Origin: Thalassobacillus devorans
Lineage (GTDB): Bacteria > Bacillota > Bacilli > Bacillales > Halobacillaceae
Length of the DNA: 64,000 bases
Assembly (NCBI RefSeq): GCF_900176565.1
Contig: NZ_FXEH01000006.1
Span: 1-64,000, forward strand
Reading direction: 5' to 3'
Shown: in pieces, positions 45,616 through 53,061 of the stretch
Layout of the letters: each line of letters begins with the position of its first letter
Numbering within the stretch: position 1 is the stretch's first letter
Notes under the pieces: generated by a model
What the model was told of the DNA's origin: nothing
The model's database searches: none
The model's input: only the letters and a program-made list of their open reading frames with translations
Position numbers and translations under genes: made by a program

Positions 45616-46446
45616 ATGAGTCTTAGTGAAACGACCAAATTACGTAATCAAGTTGAAATACCTTGGGTAGGATTAGGTGTATATAAAATGGAGGATGGTC
45701 AGGAAGTGGTCGACTCCGTTAAAAGTGCTTTAGAAATTGGCTATCGTCATATCGATACTGCTTCCTTTTATAAAAATGAGGAAGGGGTCGGACAGGCAAT
45801 CAAAGAGAGTGATGTGCCGCGGGAAGATTTATTTGTTACCACAAAGGTATGGAATGATGAACAAGGGTATGAGGAAACATTAGAAGCATTTGACCGCAGC
45901 CTTAACAAGCTGGGGCTTGAATATCTTGATCTCTATCTGATTCATTGGCCGGTTCCAGGAAAGTTCGTGGATACCTGGAAGGCGTTAGAGAAGCTTTATA
46001 ACGATGGAAAAGTGAAAGCAATCGGTGTCAGCAACTTCCTGCCGCATCACCTGGAAGAGGTGATGAAGGATGCAGAAGAAACGCCGATGGTGAATCAAAT
46101 AGAACTGCATCCGGAACTCCATCAGCAGCAGACAAGAGAATTCTGTGAAGCAAATGACATTCAGGTTGTAGCCTGGTCACCGCTTGCGCGTGCCAAGTAT
46201 TTTGATGCGCCTGTTTTGAAGGAACTGTCCGAGAAATATGATAAAACGCCAGCCCAGATCATCTTGCGCTGGGATTACCAAAGCGGCATTGTGACCATTC
46301 CTAAGTCTGTTAAGAAAGAAAGACAGCAGGAAAATGCCGATATTTTTGATTTTGAATTGACCGAAGAGGAAATCAAGCGTATTGATGAGCTTGATCTGGG
46401 AGAAGAAGGCCGCAACGGCCCGCATCCTGACACATTTGATTACTAA
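45616..46446 (+). CDS. aldo/keto reductase
   Basis: 276 aa TIM-barrel oxidoreductase. Catalytic tetrad visible: Asp and Tyr in YRHIDTASFYKNEEGVG, Lys in VTTKVWNDEQGY, His in DLYLIHWPVPG. The NADP-binding end is IPKSVKKERQQENADIFDFEL. Resembles B. subtilis YvgN/YtbE, which reduce glyoxals and other aldehydes. Ribosome-binding site AAGGGGAG; single-gene unit with a strong terminator. Confidence 0.92.
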   Translation: MSLSETTKLRNQVEIPWVGLGVYKMEDGQEVVDSVKSALEIGYRHIDTASFYKNEEGVGQAIKESDVPREDLFVTTKVWNDEQGYEETLEAFDRSLNKLGLEYLDLYLIHWPVPGKFVDTWKALEKLYNDGKVKAIGVSNFLPHHLEEVMKDAEETPMVNQIELHPELHQQQTREFCEANDIQVVAWSPLARAKYFDAPVLKELSEKYDKTPAQIILRWDYQSGIVTIPKSVKKERQQENADIFDFELTEEEIKRIDELDLGEEGRNGPHPDTFDY

Positions 46447-46453
46447 AATGCAC

Positions 46454-46493
46454 AAAAGGCATGGCCACATTAAAGGCCATGCCTTTTATTTTT
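46454..46493 (+). terminator. terminator of the aldo/keto reductase gene
   Basis: AAAAGGCATGGCC, loop, GGCCATGCCTTTT. Confidence 0.9.
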
Positions 46494-46497
46494 TGAC

Positions 46498-47169
46498 TCA
46501 AAGAAACAAGCTGCCTTCGACAAAAGAAATAAGCGTAAAAACAAGAACTAAAAACACAAGGTAAAGCAGCAGAGTCATAAAAAACACTTTTGGTTTTTTA
46601 AGGAATGAGATATTTTGTTCAGCCCACGAACTTTTATTACTTAATTTTTTCTCCAACTCATCCAACAGACGGTGAATCTGCTTTTGGTTATTTATATTAT
46701 TAGCTTCTCTTAATTCATTTATCACCTTAGTAAAGGCTTTTGGTATTACCTGGTTGGTATAATTCTGTTCTTCTTTTCCATTCACTTTTTGTTCCAGACT
46801 AATAATTTTATGAAAATAACTGTCTTTTTGACCAGCATCCAGGTGTTTGCTTCTTTCAAATCGCAAAACCAGGTCTCCTAAAAGATTATCTAAGTCGTAA
46901 TGAGCCTCTAAGTCTACATTCATATCTCTTTCCACCGAACGGAATATCATGATTAATTTATGGCGCGATATATCTTCTTCGCTGACTAACATGCCCTCAA
47001 CGATATCCAGTAACGTATCGATCGCTTTAAGGATTCTCTCTTTTCTTACTTTTTTTCCAGAAAACCATAAACCTATTGGTCCGAGTATAAAGAACAATAA
47101 TCCGCTGACGAAAGATACGATAATGTTATTTCGATTCGCTTCCCAGAAGCTTAGAATCCATTCCATCAT
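46498..47169 (-). CDS. uncharacterised membrane protein with a cytoplasmic helical domain
   Basis: 223 aa. A membrane helix near each end (NIIVSFVSGLLFFILGPIGLWF and FFMTLLLYLVFLVLVFTLISF) encloses about 140 charged, helix-rich residues likely in the cytoplasm. No family recognised. Start placed at ATG 47169 after AAGGTAGGG. Flanked by terminators on both sides, so monocistronic. Its AT-rich composition is slightly above that of its neighbours. Confidence 0.75.
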   Translation of the reverse strand: MMEWILSFWEANRNNIIVSFVSGLLFFILGPIGLWFSGKKVRKERILKAIDTLLDIVEGMLVSEEDISRHKLIMIFRSVERDMNVDLEAHYDLDNLLGDLVLRFERSKHLDAGQKDSYFHKIISLEQKVNGKEEQNYTNQVIPKAFTKVINELREANNINNQKQIHRLLDELEKKLSNKSSWAEQNISFLKKPKVFFMTLLLYLVFLVLVFTLISFVEGSLFL

Positions 47170-47284
47170 CTCATCCCTACCTTCCAAGCCTTTGTTTTAT
47201 CTTATGAGAAGGCTATTTCTATTAATACAAAGAGGTATGCAACACATAGAGTCCTAAAGTTGCATGTTGTACAAATCAGGGAAT

Positions 47285-47327
47285 AAAAAAGACGACCTTA
47301 CCCTGGGAGAGATAAGGTCGTTTTATA
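47285..47327 (-). terminator. terminator of cotY/cotZ
   Basis: ACGACCTTA ... TAAGGTCGT with a T-run on the minus strand. It lies just beyond the end of the minus-strand coat gene and upstream of the next minus-strand... gene start region. Confidence 0.65.
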
Positions 47328-47353
47328 TTATAATCAGAAAGGGGAATAACTGA

Positions 47354-47914
47354 TTATTTTTTCTTAGTCATGAAATTTGCACTGTCTGCACGCATGTCGT
47401 TGACCGCTTCAAGTCCAGCAGCCAGGGCTGCGTTAGTGATTGGTGTTGTTGTGGTTGGTTCGAAGCAAGTGATGCCAGTGAAGCAGCTCAAGTCTACCTC
47501 TACACAAGCACCTGTAGCATACCATCCGTCGTACTGGATTAGATTTAGCGGGAATGAGGATGCGTCACATAGACTAGGGTAGAGCAATTCCAAGACTGCA
47601 CAGCAGTCATCTTTCACTTTCTTTACACGGAAGAAAGGTGAAGGGATTGGACCGCTACACTCATTTTGGTACTCGAAGATACCCCATGCAAAGTACGGGA
47701 GAAGTCCTGCGAAGGTATTCTCACAGCCGCACAAGAGCATGAACGGAATTGTATCATTCCCATTGCCGTTACCTGTTGGTGAGAGCAAGTCTTTGATTGC
47801 ATTTTCACACGATCCACTACTGCAGCAATTGTTGTTTTCCACTGCATCTTGTGCCTCGGCAATTTTTCTTACTTTGAGGCACACACAGTTGGCTTTTTTA
47901 CATTTACAACTCAT
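47354..47914 (-). CDS. cotZ: CotY/CotZ-family spore coat protein
   Basis: 186 aa, Cys-rich (about 17 Cys). Family pattern: SCKCKKANCVC and NNCCSSGSCENAIKDLLSP at the N-terminus, IPFMLLCGCENTFAGL in the middle, RVKKVKDDCCAVLELLYP and a threonine-rich ITCFEPTTTTPIT near the end. Builds the cross-linked outer coat/crust or exosporium base layer. ATG has AAAGGAG eight bases before. A sigma-K -10 (CATATTCTA) lies about 40 nt upstream. CotY, CotZ and ExsY cannot be told apart here. Confidence 0.88.
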   Translation of the reverse strand: MSCKCKKANCVCLKVRKIAEAQDAVENNNCCSSGSCENAIKDLLSPTGNGNGNDTIPFMLLCGCENTFAGLLPYFAWGIFEYQNECSGPIPSPFFRVKKVKDDCCAVLELLYPSLCDASSFPLNLIQYDGWYATGACVEVDLSCFTGITCFEPTTTTPITNAALAAGLEAVNDMRADSANFMTKKK

Positions 47915-47953
47915 ATTTTCCACTCCTTTATTTCTATTACCCGAAGGTACTAA

Positions 47954-47962
47954 TAGAATATG
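47954..47962 (-). promoter_or_regulatory. sigma-K-like -10 of the coat gene
   Basis: On the minus strand CATATTCTA fits CATANNNTA exactly. A -35 AC at the usual 16-17 nt is not clear. Confidence 0.4.
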
Positions 47963-48098
47963 CCGAGGTTACGGGAGTGCATGGGAGTTTGTCTCTAGTG
48001 GAGTTGTAAATGTACGAGTGTCCGGGGTAGAAACGCCTAGCTGGACAAGCATGTCATGATTATACTTGTCTCTTTTGGGAAAAACGGGTCAAGTCCTG

Positions 48099-49904
48099 TT
48101 ATATCAGCCGCTTCATGTTTTCCAAAGGCTGTTGCTCTCTGACTTCATTCATCGTCCGGAAGGGACAGCCTTTTGCACGCAGTCGGTCAAGCGTATTACG
48201 GATCGTGAATAGTTTCGGATCCTCAAGGGACTCCAGTTCTTCCCAAAATAGAGGGGTAGATACACTGGCTGCCCTATTTCCTCGGGGGGAATAGGGGGCG
48301 ATGATCGTTTTCCCGGGAGCGTGCTGGACATGGTCGATGTACAACCTGCCCTTTCTGTTTTTCTTCAACCGTTCGATCGTGAACAAGTCTGGCTGGTAAT
48401 TGACTAAAGTAGCAGCGATCACTTCTGTAAACCGGCTTGTCTCCTCGTAATTTAAAGACTTGTCCGGTAATGGCAGATAGACCTGTAGCCCCTTTCCTCC
48501 TGAAGTCTTAACAAAATCCTGAATCTCCAGCTCCTGAAAAATGGTATGCAGATATTTAGCAGCCTGGACGGCAAGGTGAAACGATTTATCGTCAGGAGGG
48601 TCCAGGTCAAACACAATTTCTGAAGGATAATCGCTATCCCGCTTTTGAAAAGGAATGTGATATTCGATTGCCGCCTGGTTTCCGAACCATGCGATATGGG
48701 CCGCTTTCGAGATAAATTGGTCGCCATCTTTCTGTTTCTCAAAAATGTCGGGAGCATAGTCGGGAAGGTTTTTTTGAAAGAATGATTCGTTATCGATCCC
48801 ATCCGGGTAACGGATGACGGTGATTTTTCTGTCATTTAAAAAAGGTTTCATATAAGGATAAATGTGTCGCAAGTAACCGATAAGCTCGCCTTTCGTTAAA
48901 GAAATCTCCGGAAACAAAGGTTTGTCTAAGTTGGTGTATGCGACATCCTTCGGAGGCATACTCAATTGCCAGTCCAATTGAGATAACGTACAATCTTGTG
49001 GCTGGACATCCAATCGGAATCCGTGAAAAACCGGCTCTCTTAAGTCTCCTCCATGGATTCCTAGACAATGGATATCCATACAAATAGCGGGCGGTACCTG
49101 ATAATAATCCCCTTTCTTTGCTCCTCGTTCTTTTACTGTCTGGACCAGCGTTTCCTTTTCAGTTTGGTCTAAGCCATGCTTGCATTTACCGATTGGATAT
49201 AATGATTCATTTTTATCAAAGATAGCGATATCAAAATAGTCGTTTTGTTGATGATAACCAGTGACAATTCCAGTGATTGTCCGCCAATTCTTGATCTTTT
49301 TCCATTTTTCATTTTTCCCTGCTTCATAAAGAGCCGATCTAAGTTTGGCAACTATCCCTTCTCCAAGATGATCGTCCATACACTGCTGGATGTCCTGCTT
49401 TCGAGTGGATGGTTTCACATACCCGAAAGGGACAGCTTGTTCGATCGAAAGGGATAGATTTAATAACCGGAATAATCGCTCCAGCTGTTTTTTTCTTTCG
49501 GTATAAGGGGCTGTCAATTTATTACCTTCCCACTCGAGAATGTCGAAGGCAAGAAGATGGGCAGGACGTTTACTCTTTTCTTTATGGATCCGTGCCTTGT
49601 TGCTCATCCGTGAGCGCGTTTGCAATGTATGAAAATCGGACTGGTATAACGTGTTCAATACAACTAATTCACCATCCAGAACAATGGGAAGGTGATCCTT
49701 AACCTTGCTCGTTTGCTCGGTAAAAAAGACACTGACTTCCGGGAATTGTTTTGTCAGTGACTTGCCGTTACGGCTGATCAGTTCCACTTTAGCTTCATCC
49801 CAGTGGACGAGGCAGCGGAACCCATCATATTTCACTTCGTATAACCAATTTTTTCCCTTTGGTAAGCTATTATCAAGTACGGGCTGCATGGTTTTATATT
49901 TCAT
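48099..49904 (-). CDS. ligD: ATP-dependent DNA ligase LigD (ligase plus polymerase domains)
   Basis: 601 aa. Non-homologous end joining enzyme. The N-terminal ligase domain has the adenylated Lys in EVKYDGFR (residue 25), ELVVLN and the downstream OB-fold; the C-terminal polymerase (primase-like) domain has IVFDLDPPDD with two metal-binding Asp and SGGKGLQVYLPL. As in Bacillus, no phosphoesterase domain is present and the order is ligase then polymerase. Start ATG 49904 has AAAGGTGG. Divergent from ku with a 96-bp shared promoter region. In B. subtilis this pair repairs breaks in dormant spores. Confidence 0.95.
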   Translation of the reverse strand: MKYKTMQPVLDNSLPKGKNWLYEVKYDGFRCLVHWDEAKVELISRNGKSLTKQFPEVSVFFTEQTSKVKDHLPIVLDGELVVLNTLYQSDFHTLQTRSRMSNKARIHKEKSKRPAHLLAFDILEWEGNKLTAPYTERKKQLERLFRLLNLSLSIEQAVPFGYVKPSTRKQDIQQCMDDHLGEGIVAKLRSALYEAGKNEKWKKIKNWRTITGIVTGYHQQNDYFDIAIFDKNESLYPIGKCKHGLDQTEKETLVQTVKERGAKKGDYYQVPPAICMDIHCLGIHGGDLREPVFHGFRLDVQPQDCTLSQLDWQLSMPPKDVAYTNLDKPLFPEISLTKGELIGYLRHIYPYMKPFLNDRKITVIRYPDGIDNESFFQKNLPDYAPDIFEKQKDGDQFISKAAHIAWFGNQAAIEYHIPFQKRDSDYPSEIVFDLDPPDDKSFHLAVQAAKYLHTIFQELEIQDFVKTSGGKGLQVYLPLPDKSLNYEETSRFTEVIAATLVNYQPDLFTIERLKKNRKGRLYIDHVQHAPGKTIIAPYSPRGNRAASVSTPLFWEELESLEDPKLFTIRNTLDRLRAKGCPFRTMNEVREQQPLENMKRLI

Positions 49905-50000
49905 GACGACACCACCTTTAGCGTTAGTTTGGCAATCGAAAGAAATGCTAAACATAATTATTCCCGGGATGTTTAAACTAATGAAAAAGAAGGTGAAGCA

Positions 50001-50873
50001 ATGCACACGATGTGGAAAGGGACTATCAGTTTTGGACTGGTAAATATCCCGGTCAAATTACATGCGGCTACAGAAAATAAAGATGTAAAGATGCGTCAGC
50101 TCCATAAGGAATGTCAATCCCCCATCAAGTATGAAAAAGTATGTCCTGTTTGTGAACGGGAAGTGGAACAGGAAGAAATCGTCAAAGGCTATGAGTATGC
50201 AAAGAATAAATTTGTATTGCTCGATGACGAAGAGATGGAAGAATTAAAAAAGGAAAACACCGACAAGTCAGTGGAAATTGTTGATTTTGTCGATCTCAAG
50301 GAAATCGATCCGATTTATTTTGAGAAAAGTTACTTTCTTTCTCCTAACGAGGGCGGTTCCAAGGCTTATGTACTGCTGAGGGAAGCGTTGCAGGATACTG
50401 GTAAAATCGGTGTTGCAAAAATATTGATCCGTGCCAAGGAGCAGCTGGCTGTTATCCGCGTCTATCAGAATACGCTGGTAATGGAGACGATTCATTATCC
50501 GGATGAAGTTCGTCAGACGGCAGATGTACCTAACGTACCTGAACAAGGAGAGACCGTTAAAAAAGAATTAGATACGGCGAAAATGCTGATTGATCAGTTG
50601 ACGACAGAGTTTGATCCGGAAAAATACCAGGACGATTATCGTAATGCTTTGCTGGAACTGATTGAGGAGAAGAAAAGTGGGGATCAAGTGGCGACAGCGA
50701 AGGACAAAAAAGCGCCTGATAATGTAACCAACCTGATGGATGCACTCCAGGCTTCTCTTGATAAAGCAAATAAAAGTGGGGCAAAAACGGGTAAAAAGAA
50801 AACGACTGCAAAGAAAAGCAATACAACCAAAAAGAGTACGGATTCCAAGAGCAAAGCTAAAAAGAATGCCTGA
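50001..50873 (+). CDS. ku: Ku, non-homologous end joining DNA-end-binding protein
   Basis: 290 aa. Bacterial Ku core (MHTMWKGTISFGLVNIPVKL ... KAYVLLREAL ... AKILIRAKEQLAVIRVY) followed by a Lys/Thr/Ser-rich C-terminal tail of about 50 residues (KKKTTAKKSNTTKK and similar) that probably binds DNA and supports LigD. Ribosome-binding site GAAGGTGAAG. Divergent with ligD, separated from it by less than 100 bp, so joint control is likely. Confidence 0.95.
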   Translation: MHTMWKGTISFGLVNIPVKLHAATENKDVKMRQLHKECQSPIKYEKVCPVCEREVEQEEIVKGYEYAKNKFVLLDDEEMEELKKENTDKSVEIVDFVDLKEIDPIYFEKSYFLSPNEGGSKAYVLLREALQDTGKIGVAKILIRAKEQLAVIRVYQNTLVMETIHYPDEVRQTADVPNVPEQGETVKKELDTAKMLIDQLTTEFDPEKYQDDYRNALLELIEEKKSGDQVATAKDKKAPDNVTNLMDALQASLDKANKSGAKTGKKKTTAKKSNTTKKSTDSKSKAKKNA

Positions 50874-50889
50874 TCCGTTTCAAAAATGT

Positions 50890-50922
50890 AATAAGGCTGT
50901 CCATCTAATGGACAGCCTTATG
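50890..50922. terminator. hairpin between ku and the carbonic anhydrase gene
   Basis: ATAAGGCTGTCCAT, CTA, ATGGACAGCCTTAT: perfect arms but no clear U-tract on either side. Confidence 0.6.
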
Positions 50923-50929
50923 AATCCTG

Positions 50930-51490
50930 TTATTGCTGATAGCCTTTTGTAACCAGGTCCAGTTTGCCAGTTTCCGGATCAATGACGAGTCCATGGACTG
51001 GTGTATCTTTCGGAAGCAGTGGATGATTGCGAAGAATATCAACACTATTCTGAACGGATGTTTCCACACTTTCGAATCCCTGAAGCCAGTCATTCACGTT
51101 GACACCGGCATATTCTAATGTTGTTAAAGTTTCATCGCTGACACCTTGATCTTTCATCTTGGAGATCGTACTAGCGCCATCGAAGTTCTTCATGCCACAG
51201 CCATGGTGACCGATTACCATGATTTCATCAGCTTTCAGTTCATACGCAGCTACAAATAAGCTTCGCACGACGCTGTCAAATGGGTCGGTGACAATGGCAC
51301 CGGCATTTTTGACCATTTTGACATCGCCATTTTTTACATTCAAGGCGCGGGGAAGCAGTTCCACCAGTCTGGTATCCATACAGCTTAAGATGGCAAGCTT
51401 TTTATTCGGAAACTTGTCCGTCTTGTAGTCTAAGTATTTTTCCTCTTCAACGAATTTACTGTTATAATCCAGTATCTCATCTAATAACAT
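50930..51490 (-). CDS. beta-class carbonic anhydrase
   Basis: 186 aa. Reversible CO2 hydration. Zinc ligands and catalytic dyad are visible: CMDTRL (Cys, Asp-Arg dyad) near residue 37 and HHGCGM (His and Cys ligands) near 95. Matches the small Bacillus type (YtiB/YvdA-like). No membrane segment. ATG follows GGAGGG. Provides bicarbonate for carboxylations; no linked carboxylase is present here. Confidence 0.93.
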   Translation of the reverse strand: MLLDEILDYNSKFVEEEKYLDYKTDKFPNKKLAILSCMDTRLVELLPRALNVKNGDVKMVKNAGAIVTDPFDSVVRSLFVAAYELKADEIMVIGHHGCGMKNFDGASTISKMKDQGVSDETLTTLEYAGVNVNDWLQGFESVETSVQNSVDILRNHPLLPKDTPVHGLVIDPETGKLDLVTKGYQQ

Positions 51491-51610
51491 CGAATCCCTC
51501 CTAATTAGCTTATCTAATATTCTAACGAAAAAGCTTCCGATTTGCAGGTATTTTGATAATTCGGGTATGATTTAGGAAACAATTGGCACGACGTGTAAGG
51601 AGACATGCGG

Positions 51611-52678
51611 ATGGACATGCAACTGGTTGAGGTTTATATTCCTAATAAGCGGTTTGAATCAGTATATGAAAAGCTGCAAAGTTTCGACGCACAGTCTATC
51701 TGGGTTTCGAACGAGTCAGAAGACCGGAAGCTGGTACGTATTTTAGTAACGACAAAAGATGTAGAAGATGTATTGGATTATTTGGAAGGCGTATCAGGCG
51801 TAGTAGATGGGTTTGAAACGATGCTTCTTCCGGTTCGGGCATATTTTTCTAAAGAAACCGTCAATAAAGCTGAAGATAAGGAAGAAGAGAAAGAGAACGA
51901 GGAAGAAGACAAAGAAGCATTGCTTTTGCGGGCCAGTCGTCATGAATTGATCAGTAACGTAGAAAAAAGCAGCAATATTAATTTGAATTATACGATGATG
52001 ATCGTTTTATCTGCCATTGTAGCAACCGTTGGGTTCATCAAAGACAGTGAAGCAGTTGTCATTGGTGCAATGGTAATCGCTCCCATGATCGGCCCTGTCA
52101 TTGCTATCGCTTTTGCTTCGATACTCGGTGATTATAAACGCCTATGGAAAGCCTTTCAGGCATCTATCTTTGGGGTTCTTATCGTTATTTTCATTTCAGT
52201 GACACTTGGTTATTTTTTCAATGTCGATTTAAAAACCGCCCAGTACTGGGCTCGAACAGAGGTATCCATATCAGATATATTCCTGGGGATTGCTTCCGGG
52301 GCAGCCGGGGCTCTGGCTTTTTTGAACCGACTATCCGGAAACCTGGTCGGTGTAATGGTAGCGGTAGCATTACTTCCCCCCACAGTCGCCTTGGGTATTT
52401 CCATCGGTGAGGGATTATGGGGGAATGCATATGGGGCTTTTTTACTCCTGATGCTTAATATTTCTTCTATTTTATTAGCTGCTGTCTCGATTTTTTCGAT
52501 TGCAGGTATTCGCCCGATCCGGTGGGAAGAGGTGCAAAAGGCCAACGTATCCCGGCCATTATCGATTGTATTTATAACGTTATTGGTAATCATTTTGGCA
52601 TTAACTATCTTGTTCGGACAGGGAGTATTAGGGACATTTGTCGAAATATATAGCACGAAAGTTTCATTTAACTGTTGA
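51611..52678 (+). CDS. DUF389 (TIGR00341-type) membrane protein
   Basis: 355 aa. A soluble ACT-like N-terminal domain of about 80 residues (LVEVYIPNKRFESVYEKL), an acidic linker (EDKEEEKENEEEDKEA), then about six helices with the family signature KDSEAVVIGAMVIAPMIGPVIAIAFA and LVGVMVAVALLPPTVALG. Function unknown; members occur widely in bacteria and archaea. ATG 51611 lies eight bases after AAGGAG; an earlier ATG is too close. The next promoter overlaps its stop codon. Confidence 0.85.
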   Translation: MDMQLVEVYIPNKRFESVYEKLQSFDAQSIWVSNESEDRKLVRILVTTKDVEDVLDYLEGVSGVVDGFETMLLPVRAYFSKETVNKAEDKEEEKENEEEDKEALLLRASRHELISNVEKSSNINLNYTMMIVLSAIVATVGFIKDSEAVVIGAMVIAPMIGPVIAIAFASILGDYKRLWKAFQASIFGVLIVIFISVTLGYFFNVDLKTAQYWARTEVSISDIFLGIASGAAGALAFLNRLSGNLVGVMVAVALLPPTVALGISIGEGLWGNAYGAFLLLMLNISSILLAAVSIFSIAGIRPIRWEEVQKANVSRPLSIVFITLLVIILALTILFGQGVLGTFVEIYSTKVSFNC

Positions 52679-52703
52679 TTAAATATTTTGAAAACTATAT
52701 AAT
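52675..52703 (+). promoter_or_regulatory. sigma-A promoter of the ABC exporter leader
   Basis: TTGATT (52675-52680), exactly 17 nt, TATAAT (52698-52703). Overlaps the end of the DUF389 gene. Confidence 0.7.
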
Positions 52704-52734
52704 AAATAATTATTAAGAAAAGGAGGCCACGACA

Positions 52735-52803
52735 ATGAAAAAGCGTCTAGTTTTAAATGTGCAAGACCAATTTCATAAGAAACGTGGCCCGGTTGATGCC
52801 TGA
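52735..52803 (+). CDS. 22-aa leader peptide
   Basis: ATG preceded by AAAAGGAGG; MKKRLVLNVQDQFHKKRG then PVDA and stop. Segment 2 of the attenuator lies over codons 17-19 (Arg-Gly-Pro). Probably a regulatory leader whose translation, not product, matters. Confidence 0.75.
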   Translation: MKKRLVLNVQDQFHKKRGPVDA

Positions 52804-52844
52804 ATAGATAATCATGCACAACCACCCTGTTTAAATTATTGCGG

Positions 52845-52877
52845 AAAAAAGGCCACGTATAGCTTCGTGGCCTTTTT
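52845..52877 (+). terminator. attenuator terminator T1
   Basis: AAAAAAGGCCACG, 8-nt loop, CGTGGCCTTTTT. Confidence 0.85.
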
Positions 52878-52887
52878 ATATGTATTT

Positions 52888-52915
52888 GGCATACGTCACG
52901 GACGTATGCCTTTTT
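52888..52915 (+). terminator. attenuator terminator T2
   Basis: GGCATACGTC, ACG, GACGTATGCC, TTTTT, ten nt after T1. Confidence 0.8.
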
Positions 52916-52970
52916 ACGTTGGTAAGGCAATGCCTATTGCTTACTATAAAATTTTTTAGGAGGAATTAGT

Positions 52971-53030
52971 ATGGAAATTTGTAAGCGTTTGAAGAAGCAG
53001 GTAACAGAAGAATGGAAAGATGGCGGATAG
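52971..53030 (+). CDS. 19-aa second leader peptide
   Basis: ATG behind a near-ideal TTAGGAGG site; MEICKRLKKQVTEEWKDGG and stop, ending 31 nt before the ABC exporter gene. May couple translation into bmrC or be a second sensor. Short, so the call rests on the ribosome-binding site and position. Confidence 0.55.
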   Translation: MEICKRLKKQVTEEWKDGG

Positions 53031-53061
53031 CAACTAAATCAGAAGGGATGTGGAGAAGTTC

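Larger units (their letters stand above)
52725..52958 (+). promoter_or_regulatory. transcription attenuator with alternative hairpins upstream of bmrCD-like genes
   Basis: The same 7-mer occurs four times in alternating sense: GGCCACG (52725-52731, in the leader ribosome-binding site), CGTGGCC (52783-52789, inside the leader ORF), GGCCACG (52851-52857) and CGTGGCC (52866-52872). Segments 1:2, 2:3 or 3:4 can pair; 3:4 plus TTTTT is a terminator, 2:3 an antiterminator. A second terminator (52888-52915) and a third hairpin (52922-52944, before TTTTTT) follow. Ribosome position on the 22-codon leader should decide the outcome, as reported for the bmrB leader of B. subtilis bmrCD. Confidence 0.75.

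Noticed and set aside
49905-50000. Sigma-G promoters between ligD and ku
   Set aside because: CAAACTA on the minus strand and CATAATTA on the plus strand resemble -10 elements, but no adequate -35 is found at the right spacing.
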